Notes: generated from the sequence alone by a model not told the origin. DNA of 9,926 nt from Alphaproteobacteria bacterium (GCA_021297975.1 JAJTHO010000127.1:1-9926); one strand, 5' to 3'; shown: positions 1 to 6,457, numbered from the stretch's first letter. Numbers and translations: made by a program.

Positions 1-8
1 AAATTGGC

Positions 9-371
9 TTAGCGCGGTTTTTTCGGCGTGGGTTTTTTCTGCGCTTGGGCTTCCTCAGCCTTCATCACGGCGGTGAGAATATCATTCACCCGTTTTTGAT
101 AACCGCCCCGGCCTTTGCTTTTCAGCCACAGCGCCACTTTCGCATTCAATTTCACGCTGGTACCGTCTGCGGCTTTGGCTTTTTTCAAAGCGGCGCGTTT
201 GGCTTTTAGCAGCGCGTCCAGCAAGTCCGACGTATCCGGGCAGTCGTCATAGTAGGACGGGTCGCCGCGCGCGGCGATGGCGTCCATCAGGGCGAGGTCT
301 TCATCGCTCATGACGTAGGGATTTTTAGGGTCATGAATATACGTTACTATATGTTCTTCTTTCACGGGCAT
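9..371 (-). CDS. brnA: BrnA-family antitoxin of a BrnT/BrnA toxin-antitoxin pair
   Basis: A 120-residue protein matching the BrnA antitoxin pattern. It opens with 'KEEHIVTY', close to the usual BrnA beginning, followed by an acidic segment with 'MSDEDLALMDAIAARGD'. The C-terminal part (about residues 71-103, 'TSVKLNAKVALWLKSKGRGG' then YQKRVNDIL) is the ribbon-helix-helix-like DNA-binding region, ending in a Lys/Pro-rich tail. BrnA proteins bind and neutralise the BrnT ribonuclease toxin and, as dimers, repress their own promoter; that role is family knowledge. The ATG at 371 is preferred over the internal ATG at 311 because the conserved HIV-Y start lies between them and an AAAGG precedes 371 by a few bases, while 311 has no visible ribosome site. 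It follows brnT in the same operon and overlaps it by 41 bases. The stop is eight bases from the window edge, so what follows it is unknown. Confidence 0.85.
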   Translation of the reverse strand: MPVKEEHIVTYIHDPKNPYVMSDEDLALMDAIAARGDPSYYDDCPDTSDLLDALLKAKRAALKKAKAADGTSVKLNAKVALWLKSKGRGGYQKRVNDILTAVMKAEEAQAQKKPTPKKPR

Positions 372-606
372 TGGCCTTTCTTGCTGAAATAATGCGGGTC
401 ACACCGCCGCGCTGTGTGTACACAACGGAAAGCAGTCTGTTATTGACGATGCCTAAGGTTATGCGGCGTATTTCTCCATAATCTTTCCGATCATCAATGG
501 CGGTAACATGCTGGGGATCATCGAACACCCGCACAGCATAAGCGAAAGGCATATTTCGTTCGCGTGTGTTGCGGGCGTTTTTTTGTTCGTCCCAGTCAAA
601 TATCAT
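331..606 (-). CDS. brnT: BrnT-family ribonuclease toxin
   Basis: A 91-residue protein with the BrnT layout: 'FDWDEQKNARN' at residues 3-13, 'VFDDP' at 27-31, a 'DYGEIRR' block at 42-48, and 'VVYTQRGGVTRIISARKANA' at 61-80 followed by RERRTY. BrnT is a RelE-fold ribonuclease that blocks translation; it is the first gene of the pair and is held in check by BrnA. The ATG at 606 is chosen over an upstream TTG at 621: a GGTAGGG ribosome site stands six bases before 606, and BrnT proteins start near the F-x-W motif. One oddity is that the Lys-His pair usually found shortly after the first conserved Asn (typical N-x-x-K-H-G) reads Glu16-Arg17 here, so toxicity should not be assumed. The last 41 bases overlap brnA in another frame, which implies coupled translation. 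Confidence 0.85.
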   Translation of the reverse strand: MIFDWDEQKNARNTRERNMPFAYAVRVFDDPQHVTAIDDRKDYGEIRRITLGIVNNRLLSVVYTQRGGVTRIISARKANARERRTYSNVYS

Positions 607-682
607 GAAATACCCTACCAAAAGTGCTGCATCCGCGCAAGAACCTTGCCGCCGCCGCGAAATTTAGCCATAAAAGCCCCCT
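607..682. promoter_or_regulatory. Divergent brnT / lepA intergenic region with a possible lepA promoter
   Basis: These 76 bases must hold the promoters of both the toxin-antitoxin operon (leftward) and lepA (rightward). For lepA, TTGCCG at 646-651 and CATAAA at 669-674 are separated by 17 bases, each matching four of six positions of the sigma-70 consensus. This would start transcription only a few bases before the lepA ATG at 683. No convincing brnT promoter or BrnA operator palindrome is visible by eye. Because BrnA-type antitoxins bind their own promoter, the short shared gap could bring lepA under partial influence of the pair; this is inference. Confidence 0.35.
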
Positions 683-2494
683 ATGCCCATAACACCCGCC
701 CATCTCATCCGCAATTTTGCCATTATCGCCCACATTGACCACGGCAAATCAACCTTGGCTGACCGCTTGATTCAAACCTGCGGCGCGGTGGAATTGCGCG
801 ATATGCAGGAGCAAATGCTTGATTCCATGGATATTGAGCGTGAGCGGGGGATAACGATTAAGGCGGCAACGGTGCGGCTGCGCTATAAGGCGAAAGATGG
901 CGAGACCTACACGCTCAATCTTATCGACACGCCGGGGCATGTGGATTTTTCCTATGAGGTGTCGCGGTCGTTGTCGGCGTGCGAAGGCTCGCTCCTTGTG
1001 GTGGATGCATCCCAAGGCGTTGAGGCGCAGACCCTGGCCAACGTCTATCAGGCGATAGACCAGCACCATGAAATTATCCCGGTGATTAACAAGGTTGATT
1101 TGCCCGCGGCCGAACCAGAGCGGGTGCAGCAGCAGATTGAGGATGTGATTGGCATTGATGCCTCCGACGCGGTGCTGATATCCGCGAAAACGGGGCTGAA
1201 TATTGAGGCGGTGCTGGAAGCCCTTGTCACGCGCCTGCCGGCGCCGAAAATCCCGGAGCAGCCGTATACTCAGGCGCTGCTGGTTGACAGCTGGTATGAT
1301 AAATACGTCGGCGTGATGTGCCTCGTGCGGGTTATCAGCGGCAGCCTGAAAGCTGGGCAGAAGATTCGCATGCTGGCAACCGGGGCGGTGAATGAGATTG
1401 ATAAGGTTGGTTACCTGACGCCCAAGCGCGTGTTCACCGATGTTTTAGGCGCGGGCGAGATTGGCTTTCTGACCGCCAGCATCAAGACCATTGCCGACAC
1501 GCGGGTGGGGGATACGATTACACTGGATAGCGCGCCGTGCCCAGAGGCATTGCCGGGTTTTAAGCCGGTGTTGCCGGTTGTGTTCTGCGGACTATTCCCG
1601 ACCGATGCGGCGGAGTTTGAGCATTTGCGCGATTGCCTCGGCAAACTGGCGCTCAATGATGCGAGTTTTGTCTATGAGCCGGACTCCTCGGCGGCGCTGG
1701 GGCATGGTTTCCGGTGCGGCTGTCTCGGGTTGCTGCATTTAGAGATTATTCAGGAACGCCTCGAGCGGGAATTTGACCTGAATCTGATAACAACCGCGCC
1801 GTCGGTTGTGTATAAACTCAATCTTCAGAGCGGTGAGCAGATTGAGCTGCACAACCCCGCCGATATGCCGGATCCCACGTATATCAACACCATTGAAGAG
1901 CCGTGGATTAAGGCCACGATTTTTGTCCCCGATGAATATCTCGGCGCAGTTTTGGCGCTCTGTAATGAGCGGCGCGGGGTGCAGGACAACCTGACCTATG
2001 TTGGCACGCGGGCGATGGTGGTGTATCGTTTGCCGCTCAATGAGGTGGTGTTTGATTTTTATGACCGCTTGAAATCCATGTCGCGCGGCTATGCCTCGTT
2101 TGATTATGTGCGTGATGGGTATGAGGAGGGCGACCTCGTTAAGTTGTCGATTCTGGTCAACGGCGATCCGGTGGATGCGCTGTCGATGCTGGTGCACCGC
2201 TCAAGCTCGGAAAAGCGCGGCAGGGCGGTGTGTGAACGGCTCAAAGACCTTGTGCCCCAGCATCAATTCCAGATTCCGATTCAGGCGGCCATTGGCGGCA
2301 AGGTTATTGCGCGGGAGACGGTGAAGGCGTTTCGCAAAGACGTGCTGTCGCGCTGTTACGGCGGGGATGTGACGCGGAAACGGAAGCTGCTGGAAAAGCA
2401 AAAAGCCGGGAAGAAGAAAATGCGCCAGTTTGGCAATGTTGAGATTCCGCAGAGCGCGTTTATTGAGGTGTTGCGGGCGGGTGAGGGGGGCTGA
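683..2494 (+). CDS. lepA: Elongation factor 4 (LepA), ribosome back-translocating GTPase
   Basis: A complete 603-residue LepA/EF4, the normal length for the family. The G-domain motifs are intact: P-loop 'AHIDHGKST' (16-24), 'RGITI' (55-59), 'DTPGH' (82-86), 'NKVD' (136-139) and 'SAK' (167-169). The LepA-specific C-terminal domain carries 'CYGGDVTRKRKLLEKQKAGK' (558-577). LepA is a cytoplasmic or membrane-associated translational GTPase that acts on ribosomes during initiation and elongation under stress. The ATG at 683 gives the expected N terminus ('IRNFAIIAHIDHGKST'), but no Shine-Dalgarno sequence precedes it (the upstream bases are AAAAGCCCCCT). The last 47 residues (557-603) lie in a 142-base block repeated at 3806, so the present 3' end may have been supplied by an inserted element. 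The gene remains intact, ending Glu-Gly-Gly then TGA. Confidence 0.97.
   Translation: MPITPAHLIRNFAIIAHIDHGKSTLADRLIQTCGAVELRDMQEQMLDSMDIERERGITIKAATVRLRYKAKDGETYTLNLIDTPGHVDFSYEVSRSLSACEGSLLVVDASQGVEAQTLANVYQAIDQHHEIIPVINKVDLPAAEPERVQQQIEDVIGIDASDAVLISAKTGLNIEAVLEALVTRLPAPKIPEQPYTQALLVDSWYDKYVGVMCLVRVISGSLKAGQKIRMLATGAVNEIDKVGYLTPKRVFTDVLGAGEIGFLTASIKTIADTRVGDTITLDSAPCPEALPGFKPVLPVVFCGLFPTDAAEFEHLRDCLGKLALNDASFVYEPDSSAALGHGFRCGCLGLLHLEIIQERLEREFDLNLITTAPSVVYKLNLQSGEQIELHNPADMPDPTYINTIEEPWIKATIFVPDEYLGAVLALCNERRGVQDNLTYVGTRAMVVYRLPLNEVVFDFYDRLKSMSRGYASFDYVRDGYEEGDLVKLSILVNGDPVDALSMLVHRSSSEKRGRAVCERLKDLVPQHQFQIPIQAAIGGKVIARETVKAFRKDVLSRCYGGDVTRKRKLLEKQKAGKKKMRQFGNVEIPQSAFIEVLRAGEGG
2349..2490 (+). 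repeat. 142-bp direct repeat, copy 1 (3' end of lepA)
   Basis: This block is identical to 3806-3947 except at 2434 (C here, G there) and 2473 (G here, A there), i.e. 140 of 142 bases, with an offset of 1457. Identity stops sharply on both sides: 2348 is T against C, and 2491 is C against G. It encodes LepA residues 557-602 plus the first base of the next codon boundary region. Both differences fall in third codon positions and are silent (Gly and Leu). Such an arrangement is expected when an element carrying a homologous gene end recombines into the gene. Confidence 0.95.
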
Positions 2495-2515
2495 TGAGTG
2501 CGTTTTATACATAGG

Positions 2516-2572
2516 TTACCATAAGTTACTAAGGTTATTATAATTCTTGATAACTTTAGTAACTTATGGTAA
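2516..2572. repeat. 23-bp inverted repeat (long stem-loop) between lepA and the ATPase gene
   Basis: The arms are 2516-2538 and 2550-2572 with an 11-base loop. The 23 pairs contain one mismatch (2533 G against 2555 T), which becomes a G-U pair in RNA. The core ACCATAAGTTACTAA is matched by TTAGTAACTTATGGT on the other arm. The stem starts 21 bases after the lepA stop and ends 13 bases before the ATPase ATG. There is no following run of T, so it does not look like an ordinary intrinsic terminator. It may be an operator for the winged-helix ATPase, a recombination or replication site, or a structured leader. The left arm region also holds a near-repeat, AGGTTACCATAA at 2513 and AGGTTATTATAA at 2532. 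Confidence 0.9.
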
Positions 2573-2585
2573 GACTCATAACATT

Positions 2586-3785
2586 ATGGAACGTGCGCAT
2601 AATCCCTTTGCTCCAGGTGCAGGTACACCGCCGCCTGAATTGGCAGGGCGGGGCGACATTTTAGAGCAGGCTGGGGTTGCACTGGAGCGTATAAAAAACG
2701 GGCGACCGGAAAAAAGTCTGCTTATGGTAGGCTTGCGTGGTGTGGGAAAGACAGTTTTATTGAATGAAATACAGCGTCTTGCCATAGAAAAAGGATATAA
2801 AACGGCGTTCATTGAAGCAACGGAAAACCGCAGTAAGAAAAAACTGCCGGAACTTCTTTTACCGCATCTGCGCCAGATTTTACTGCAGCTGGATGCGGGC
2901 GAAATGTTCAATACCTATGTCAAGCGTGCGATGCGTGTTCTGCAAAGCTTTATCAGTAAATTTCATGTGCAAACGGATCTCTTCACCGTAAAAATTGCGG
3001 ATCCTGAAATTGGCGTGGCAGATAGCGGCGATTTAGAAGTCGATTTAGCGCAACTTTTTACAGCTGTGGCTGAAGCGGCAGCGAATAGAAAAACAGGTAT
3101 CGCCATTATCATCGACGAACTGCAATATCTGGATGAAACAGAACTTAGCGCCTTGATTATTGCAATACATCATATCTCCCAAAAGGGGTTGCCGCTTATT
3201 ATGGTAGGCGCGGGTCTGCCTCAATTAGTCGGCAAGGCCGGTAATTCAAAGTCCTACGCGGAGCGCCTGTTTACATATCCCGATGTTGGACAGCTAAAAC
3301 CGGAAGATGCGCGGCAAGCCTTGCAAAAACCAGTGCAGCATCAGGGTGTTGAATTCACTGCAGACGCTTTGAAAGAAATTATTAATCTGACTAAGGGATA
3401 TCCCTATTTTTTGCAAGAATGGGGGTATCACGCCTGGAACACCGCAGCAGTTTCACCCATTACCTTGGCGGATGTTCAAAAGGCAACAGTCATTGCCCTA
3501 AAGAAACTGGATGATGATTTTTTCAGGGTGCGCTTTGATCGGTTGACCCCCAGCGAGAAACGCTATGTAAGAGCCTTAGCAGAATTGGGCAATAATCCTC
3601 AGCGATCAGGTGATATTGCAGAGAAATTAGGACTATCTGTTAATACGGTTGCTCCTTTGCGTAGCCAGCTGATTAAAAAAGGCATGATTTATAGCCCGGC
3701 GCATGGTGATACTGCGTTTACGGTGCCATTGTTTGAAGAATTTTTAAAGCGCGCCATGCCAGATATTGCGGCATTAAAAGGCTAA
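2586..3785 (+). CDS. AAA+ ATPase, Orc1/Cdc6-like with C-terminal winged helix; function unknown
   Basis: A 399-residue P-loop ATPase. The N terminus ('NPFAPGAGTPPPELAGR', 6-22) is followed by Walker A 'GLRGVGKT' (49-56), Walker B 'IIIDELQYL' (174-182), a sensor-1-like strand 'LPLIMVGAGLPQL' (202-214), an Arg in 'YAERLF' (R227) that could act as an arginine finger, and 'GYPYFLQEWG' (271-280). Residues about 320-389 (LTPSEKRY... GDIAEKLGLSVNTVAPLRSQL... KKGMIY) read as a winged helix, which suggests DNA binding. This is the ATPase_2/Orc1-Cdc6-like type found scattered in bacterial accessory DNA; no cellular role is established that I can name. The ATG at 2586 is preferred to a TTG at 2547 because the TTG lies in the hairpin loop and the family-like N-P-F-x-P-G start follows 2586 directly; the ribosome site is weak. 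The gene is G+C-poor relative to lepA and is the only gene between the two lepA tails. Confidence 0.85.
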   Translation: MERAHNPFAPGAGTPPPELAGRGDILEQAGVALERIKNGRPEKSLLMVGLRGVGKTVLLNEIQRLAIEKGYKTAFIEATENRSKKKLPELLLPHLRQILLQLDAGEMFNTYVKRAMRVLQSFISKFHVQTDLFTVKIADPEIGVADSGDLEVDLAQLFTAVAEAAANRKTGIAIIIDELQYLDETELSALIIAIHHISQKGLPLIMVGAGLPQLVGKAGNSKSYAERLFTYPDVGQLKPEDARQALQKPVQHQGVEFTADALKEIINLTKGYPYFLQEWGYHAWNTAAVSPITLADVQKATVIALKKLDDDFFRVRFDRLTPSEKRYVRALAELGNNPQRSGDIAEKLGLSVNTVAPLRSQLIKKGMIYSPAHGDTAFTVPLFEEFLKRAMPDIAALKG

Positions 3786-3805
3786 GCGACAGCAAGATGG
3801 CTCCC

Positions 3806-3947
3806 CGCGCTGTTACGGCGGGGATGTGACGCGGAAACGGAAGCTGCTGGAAAAGCAAAAAGCCGGGAAGAAGAAAATGCGCCAGTTTGGGAATGTTGAG
3901 ATTCCGCAGAGCGCGTTTATTGAGGTGTTACGGGCGGGTGAGGGGGG
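3806..3947 (+). repeat. 142-bp direct repeat, copy 2
   Basis: Second copy of the lepA 3' end, with 140 of 142 bases matching 2349-2490. It lies 20 bases after the ATPase stop codon. After the repeat the sequences diverge within a G-run: copy 1 has six Gs then CTGA, copy 2 has seven Gs then AATTAG. Confidence 0.95.
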
Positions 3948-3954
3948 GAATTAG
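3806..3954 (+). pseudogene. lepA: Orphan 3' fragment of lepA
   Basis: In the lepA frame this stretch reads on from Arg557 to the end as RCYGGDVTRKRKLL... IEVLRAGEGGN and stops at TAG (3952-3954). The frame is closed upstream by TAA at 3775-3777, and no start codon with a ribosome site is available, so it cannot be expressed as LepA. Retention of an uninterrupted frame and its own stop codon suggests that this is the displaced original gene end and that the upstream copy arrived with the insert. The reverse (a tail duplicated downstream) is also possible. Confidence 0.8.
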
Positions 3955-3971
3955 GCTATCAGATAATTCCC
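3946..3971. terminator. Weak hairpin in the convergent 3' region
   Basis: GGGAATTA (3946-3953) pairs perfectly with TAATTCCC (3964-3971) across a 10-base loop. It spans the stop codon of the orphan lepA tail and lies just beyond the stop of the leftward gene ending at 3980, so it could end transcription from either side. No T-run follows on either strand, so intrinsic termination is uncertain. Confidence 0.3.
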
Positions 3972-3979
3972 GATTCTGC

Positions 3980-6421
3980 CTAAGACAAGTTCTTCTTTGC
4001 CATATGTTCTTGGAAGGCCGCAGCCCAAAAAGCAAAAGATAAATTCAAGCCGGCCACGCTCAAATCATTTATTGTACCGTTTCTAAGATTTTCTGGTAAT
4101 GAACCGATTCCACGAGATACGGCTTGTAAGCCGTTGGATAATATCCAAAGAGGGACATCTGCTGTTCGCGCTTCGGCAATGCCGCCCGCTGCTTGCAGCA
4201 TATTTAAGGTCAGATTCACTCCAAATAAAACGGCGTTATCATCAAGATCTGGAAAAGCAGCTTTAATCGCCATAGTCAAAGCCGCACTGGCGCCAAGGCC
4301 GCCCCAAATGAGCGCGTTTGTGGCATTGACGGCTTGTCCAATCTGGATTTGCGTCATAGGATCGGCATCTTGGTAAGAAGCGCCCCTTGCTGCATCCAAC
4401 AGAACATTCCCTGTAGTCCAAGCGTTTTTTGGCAATTGCTGAACAGCGGTCATAGTATACTGAACGAGATCAGCGACTTGTTTAAACGGCGCTAGAAGTT
4501 CTCTGCCCCATTTTACCGGATATTTAAGCGTTTCTGTCGGGTCTTTGCTACCCTCATGATAGCGAACCAGTTGAAAGACAGAATTCCCGGCAGTTAAACC
4601 CGCAATCCATTCGCTGGCCTGTTCCGGCTTTTGAATCATCATCGCAACGCAGTATGAATTCCACAAAACCGCCGCGGCTGCAGGAAATGAGCGGTAGATT
4701 AATGCTAGCTGCATCATCGGGATAAGCGTGGGCAGCGTTCCAGAAGATCCCACAATTGTCGGTGCGTGTTGTAAAGCATCGGGTAGTAATTTGCTGAAAG
4801 CAGCCGATACGCTGCCAATCGCTTGCATTGCAACTCCCGTTTGCGCGAGTGAATCCAGAATTTTGCGCCCAAACTCCATAGTTCCAGAGGCGTGCGCTGC
4901 TATTTCTTTGCGTTGCGCCTTTTTTCGATGGGTTGTCAGCGCAGTCTGATCCGACATTGCTTGTTTTATAAAGTCTCGCCAGGGTTCTTCGGCATCTATT
5001 TTACCACAAGCGTATGCATAATTGGTAACCGTGCTGTCCTCATAGCTATCAGGTACTATAATGATTTCTCCCTGTTCGTTGTAAAAAAGGGGATGAGTAT
5101 AAACAACGGCATCAGGATATAGCGGATGATGAAAGGGAGCACTATTAATCGAATTTTGTATAGCTGCAGTCAACCCTGATAATTTTGCCACATCATTGCG
5201 AGATATACCGATTCTTTCTTGATTTGCCTTAGCATATTCAAATATATCCTCTAACCCACGGCTAGCGTAGAGCTGGGGTAGTTGTGCTGTTGGGCATGCA
5301 GAATATTTGTAGATTCGAGATACTTGTTCAAAGAAAGTTCCTTCATTGCGGTCAGCGCATTTTACCTCGGCAGCGTCACAGATATCTGCTGGTGTGTCGG
5401 TAGATATTTTGAGTAAACCGCTTACAAGTTCTGTGACACGCTTACGATCATCGATAAAAAATTTAAGTACCTCACGCAGGGTGCTCGCGGGTCTTTTGAG
5501 ACCAAGCGTTTTAAAGAGCTGGCGTAGTGTTGTTGGTTGTGTATTTTTCCAACGCTCAATCGGACCTAATATTTTATCAAGGGCATCAATATTTTCTCTT
5601 ACCTTGGTCTCATCAAACACATATCCCGCGCCGTGTAATTCATCCAGTTTTTGATGGAGGGCAACAATCGCAATGATGCGATCCAGTTCGGGGGCAGGTT
5701 TGTTTACACTAGCAACATTTGTTTCGCCCTTTATTTCTTCTGCATCATGATATAACGACCCAATGCATTGTTTATATTTGTGGTTATCTCTTATGCTTTG
5801 GGTATAGCTAATCTTTTGCTGATCAGTAAGCGCGGGGTTCTTGTTCACTAATTCAATCGCGTAACCCCGCATGCCAAGCATGCGTATCATCACTTTTAAT
5901 TGATGAACGGCATCGTTTTCTCGGTCTTGAGCAAGGGTGTCTGGTTTAGTTGCTGAGCGTTCCGTGTATTGAATTTCTTCTAGATAATCCGAATGTAGTC
6001 GAATTTCACCGCTTGCTTCCATTTCATTGAGTTCAGCTTCTGTATAGCCAAACTCTTTGAAGATGGGGATCAGAACAGTACGGAAGTCATCTGCATTTTT
6101 ATAATGTTTTTCCCGTGCATCAGCATTGGTGAGACGCTCTTTACCATGATAATACCAAGCATCAAGTATAGCTTGTGTCTCGGCAATACGGCGATCAGCA
6201 TCTAAAAAGCGGAGTTCTGGACTTGGTGAAGCACGTTGTGACTCAAATCTTTCTCTGCGGGTACTGTATGTAACAATGTTGTTTATGGGGGTGCGGGTAT
6301 TCTTATACGTAAATCGGCGGGTCAGAAAGCGGTAATGCCCATTAATCCATGATTGTGAAGTACGCGCATCAACAGATGCAAAGCAACTTTCTTTTAGTTG
6401 TCTTGATAGGTCTTCAAGCAT
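3980..6421 (-). CDS. Large protein of unknown function with hydrophobic C-terminal region
   Basis: An 813-residue protein I do not recognise. Residues 1-500 are polar, charged and largely helical in appearance, with no P-loop, protease or kinase signature seen. Residues 401-426 (RIGISRNDVAKLSGLTAAIQ...) faintly resemble a helix-turn-helix but are not convincing. The C-terminal third contains hydrophobic stretches at about 563-597 (MMQLALIYRSFPAAAAVLWN...), 702-723 (IWGGLGASAALTMAI), 729-748 and 786-803, which may cross or insert into a membrane. There is no N-terminal signal peptide. This combination would fit a secreted or membrane-inserting effector, or a large membrane-anchored protein, but that is speculation. 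The ATG at 6421 is preceded by AGAAGA as a weak ribosome site. G+C is low (37% in 5701-5760) against 70% in a sample of the neighbouring gdh, which suggests transfer. It lies downstream of gdh on the same strand with a 106-base gap holding its own promoter-like signals. Confidence 0.75.
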   Translation of the reverse strand: MLEDLSRQLKESCFASVDARTSQSWINGHYRFLTRRFTYKNTRTPINNIVTYSTRRERFESQRASPSPELRFLDADRRIAETQAILDAWYYHGKERLTNADAREKHYKNADDFRTVLIPIFKEFGYTEAELNEMEASGEIRLHSDYLEEIQYTERSATKPDTLAQDRENDAVHQLKVMIRMLGMRGYAIELVNKNPALTDQQKISYTQSIRDNHKYKQCIGSLYHDAEEIKGETNVASVNKPAPELDRIIAIVALHQKLDELHGAGYVFDETKVRENIDALDKILGPIERWKNTQPTTLRQLFKTLGLKRPASTLREVLKFFIDDRKRVTELVSGLLKISTDTPADICDAAEVKCADRNEGTFFEQVSRIYKYSACPTAQLPQLYASRGLEDIFEYAKANQERIGISRNDVAKLSGLTAAIQNSINSAPFHHPLYPDAVVYTHPLFYNEQGEIIIVPDSYEDSTVTNYAYACGKIDAEEPWRDFIKQAMSDQTALTTHRKKAQRKEIAAHASGTMEFGRKILDSLAQTGVAMQAIGSVSAAFSKLLPDALQHAPTIVGSSGTLPTLIPMMQLALIYRSFPAAAAVLWNSYCVAMMIQKPEQASEWIAGLTAGNSVFQLVRYHEGSKDPTETLKYPVKWGRELLAPFKQVADLVQYTMTAVQQLPKNAWTTGNVLLDAARGASYQDADPMTQIQIGQAVNATNALIWGGLGASAALTMAIKAAFPDLDDNAVLFGVNLTLNMLQAAGGIAEARTADVPLWILSNGLQAVSRGIGSLPENLRNGTINDLSVAGLNLSFAFWAAAFQEHMAKKNLS

Positions 6422-6431
6422 GTTCTTCTAT

Positions 6432-6457
6432 CCATATATTTAGAATAAAATATATGG
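6432..6457. promoter_or_regulatory. 10-bp inverted repeat in the leader of the 813-codon gene (possible operator)
   Basis: CCATATATTT (6432-6441) and AAATATATGG (6448-6457) form a perfect 10-bp inverted repeat with a six-base centre, ending 11 bases before the start codon of the leftward gene. Its outer edge coincides with the transcription start expected from the promoter-like sequence at 6463-6492. It could be a repressor site or a leader stem-loop; the symmetrical AT-rich form favours an operator. Confidence 0.45.

Larger units (their letters stand above)
2349..3805 (+). mobile_element. Putative integrated element at the lepA 3' end (one 1457-bp repeat unit)
   Basis: One repeat unit comprises the lepA tail, a 23-bp inverted repeat and a single AAA+ ATPase gene, followed immediately by the second lepA-tail copy. 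Crossing over between the copies would remove 1457 bases and leave an intact lepA with a slightly different last codon and stop. The gene inside is visibly poorer in G+C than lepA (32% in 3361-3420 against 57% in 1921-1980). No integrase, transposase or terminal inverted repeats are present, so site-specific integration is not demonstrated. Single-crossover capture of a circular molecule through lepA homology, or insertion catalysed by an absent enzyme, would give the same structure. The boundaries are those of the repeat; the actual crossover could lie anywhere in the 142 bases. Confidence 0.5.

Noticed and set aside
607..621. TTG start extending BrnT by five residues
   Set aside because: The GGTAGGG ribosome site lies inside this extension and serves the ATG at 606.
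508..738. Plus-strand open frame (76 codons) crossing brnT and the lepA start
   Set aside because: Overlaps brnT antisense and runs into lepA out of frame; the translation has no family features.
1739..2197. Minus-strand open frame (152 codons) inside lepA
   Set aside because: Antisense to an intact, highly conserved lepA; no ribosome site or family resemblance.
2516..2572. The inverted repeat as an ordinary rho-independent terminator of lepA
   Set aside because: The stem is AT-rich and unusually long and is not followed by a T-run on the lepA strand; a terminator role is not excluded but is not supported.
2547..2585. TTG start giving the ATPase 13 extra N-terminal residues
   Set aside because: The TTG is in the loop of the 23-bp inverted repeat, the extra residues are unlike the family start, and an ATG at 2586 is available directly before the typical N terminus.
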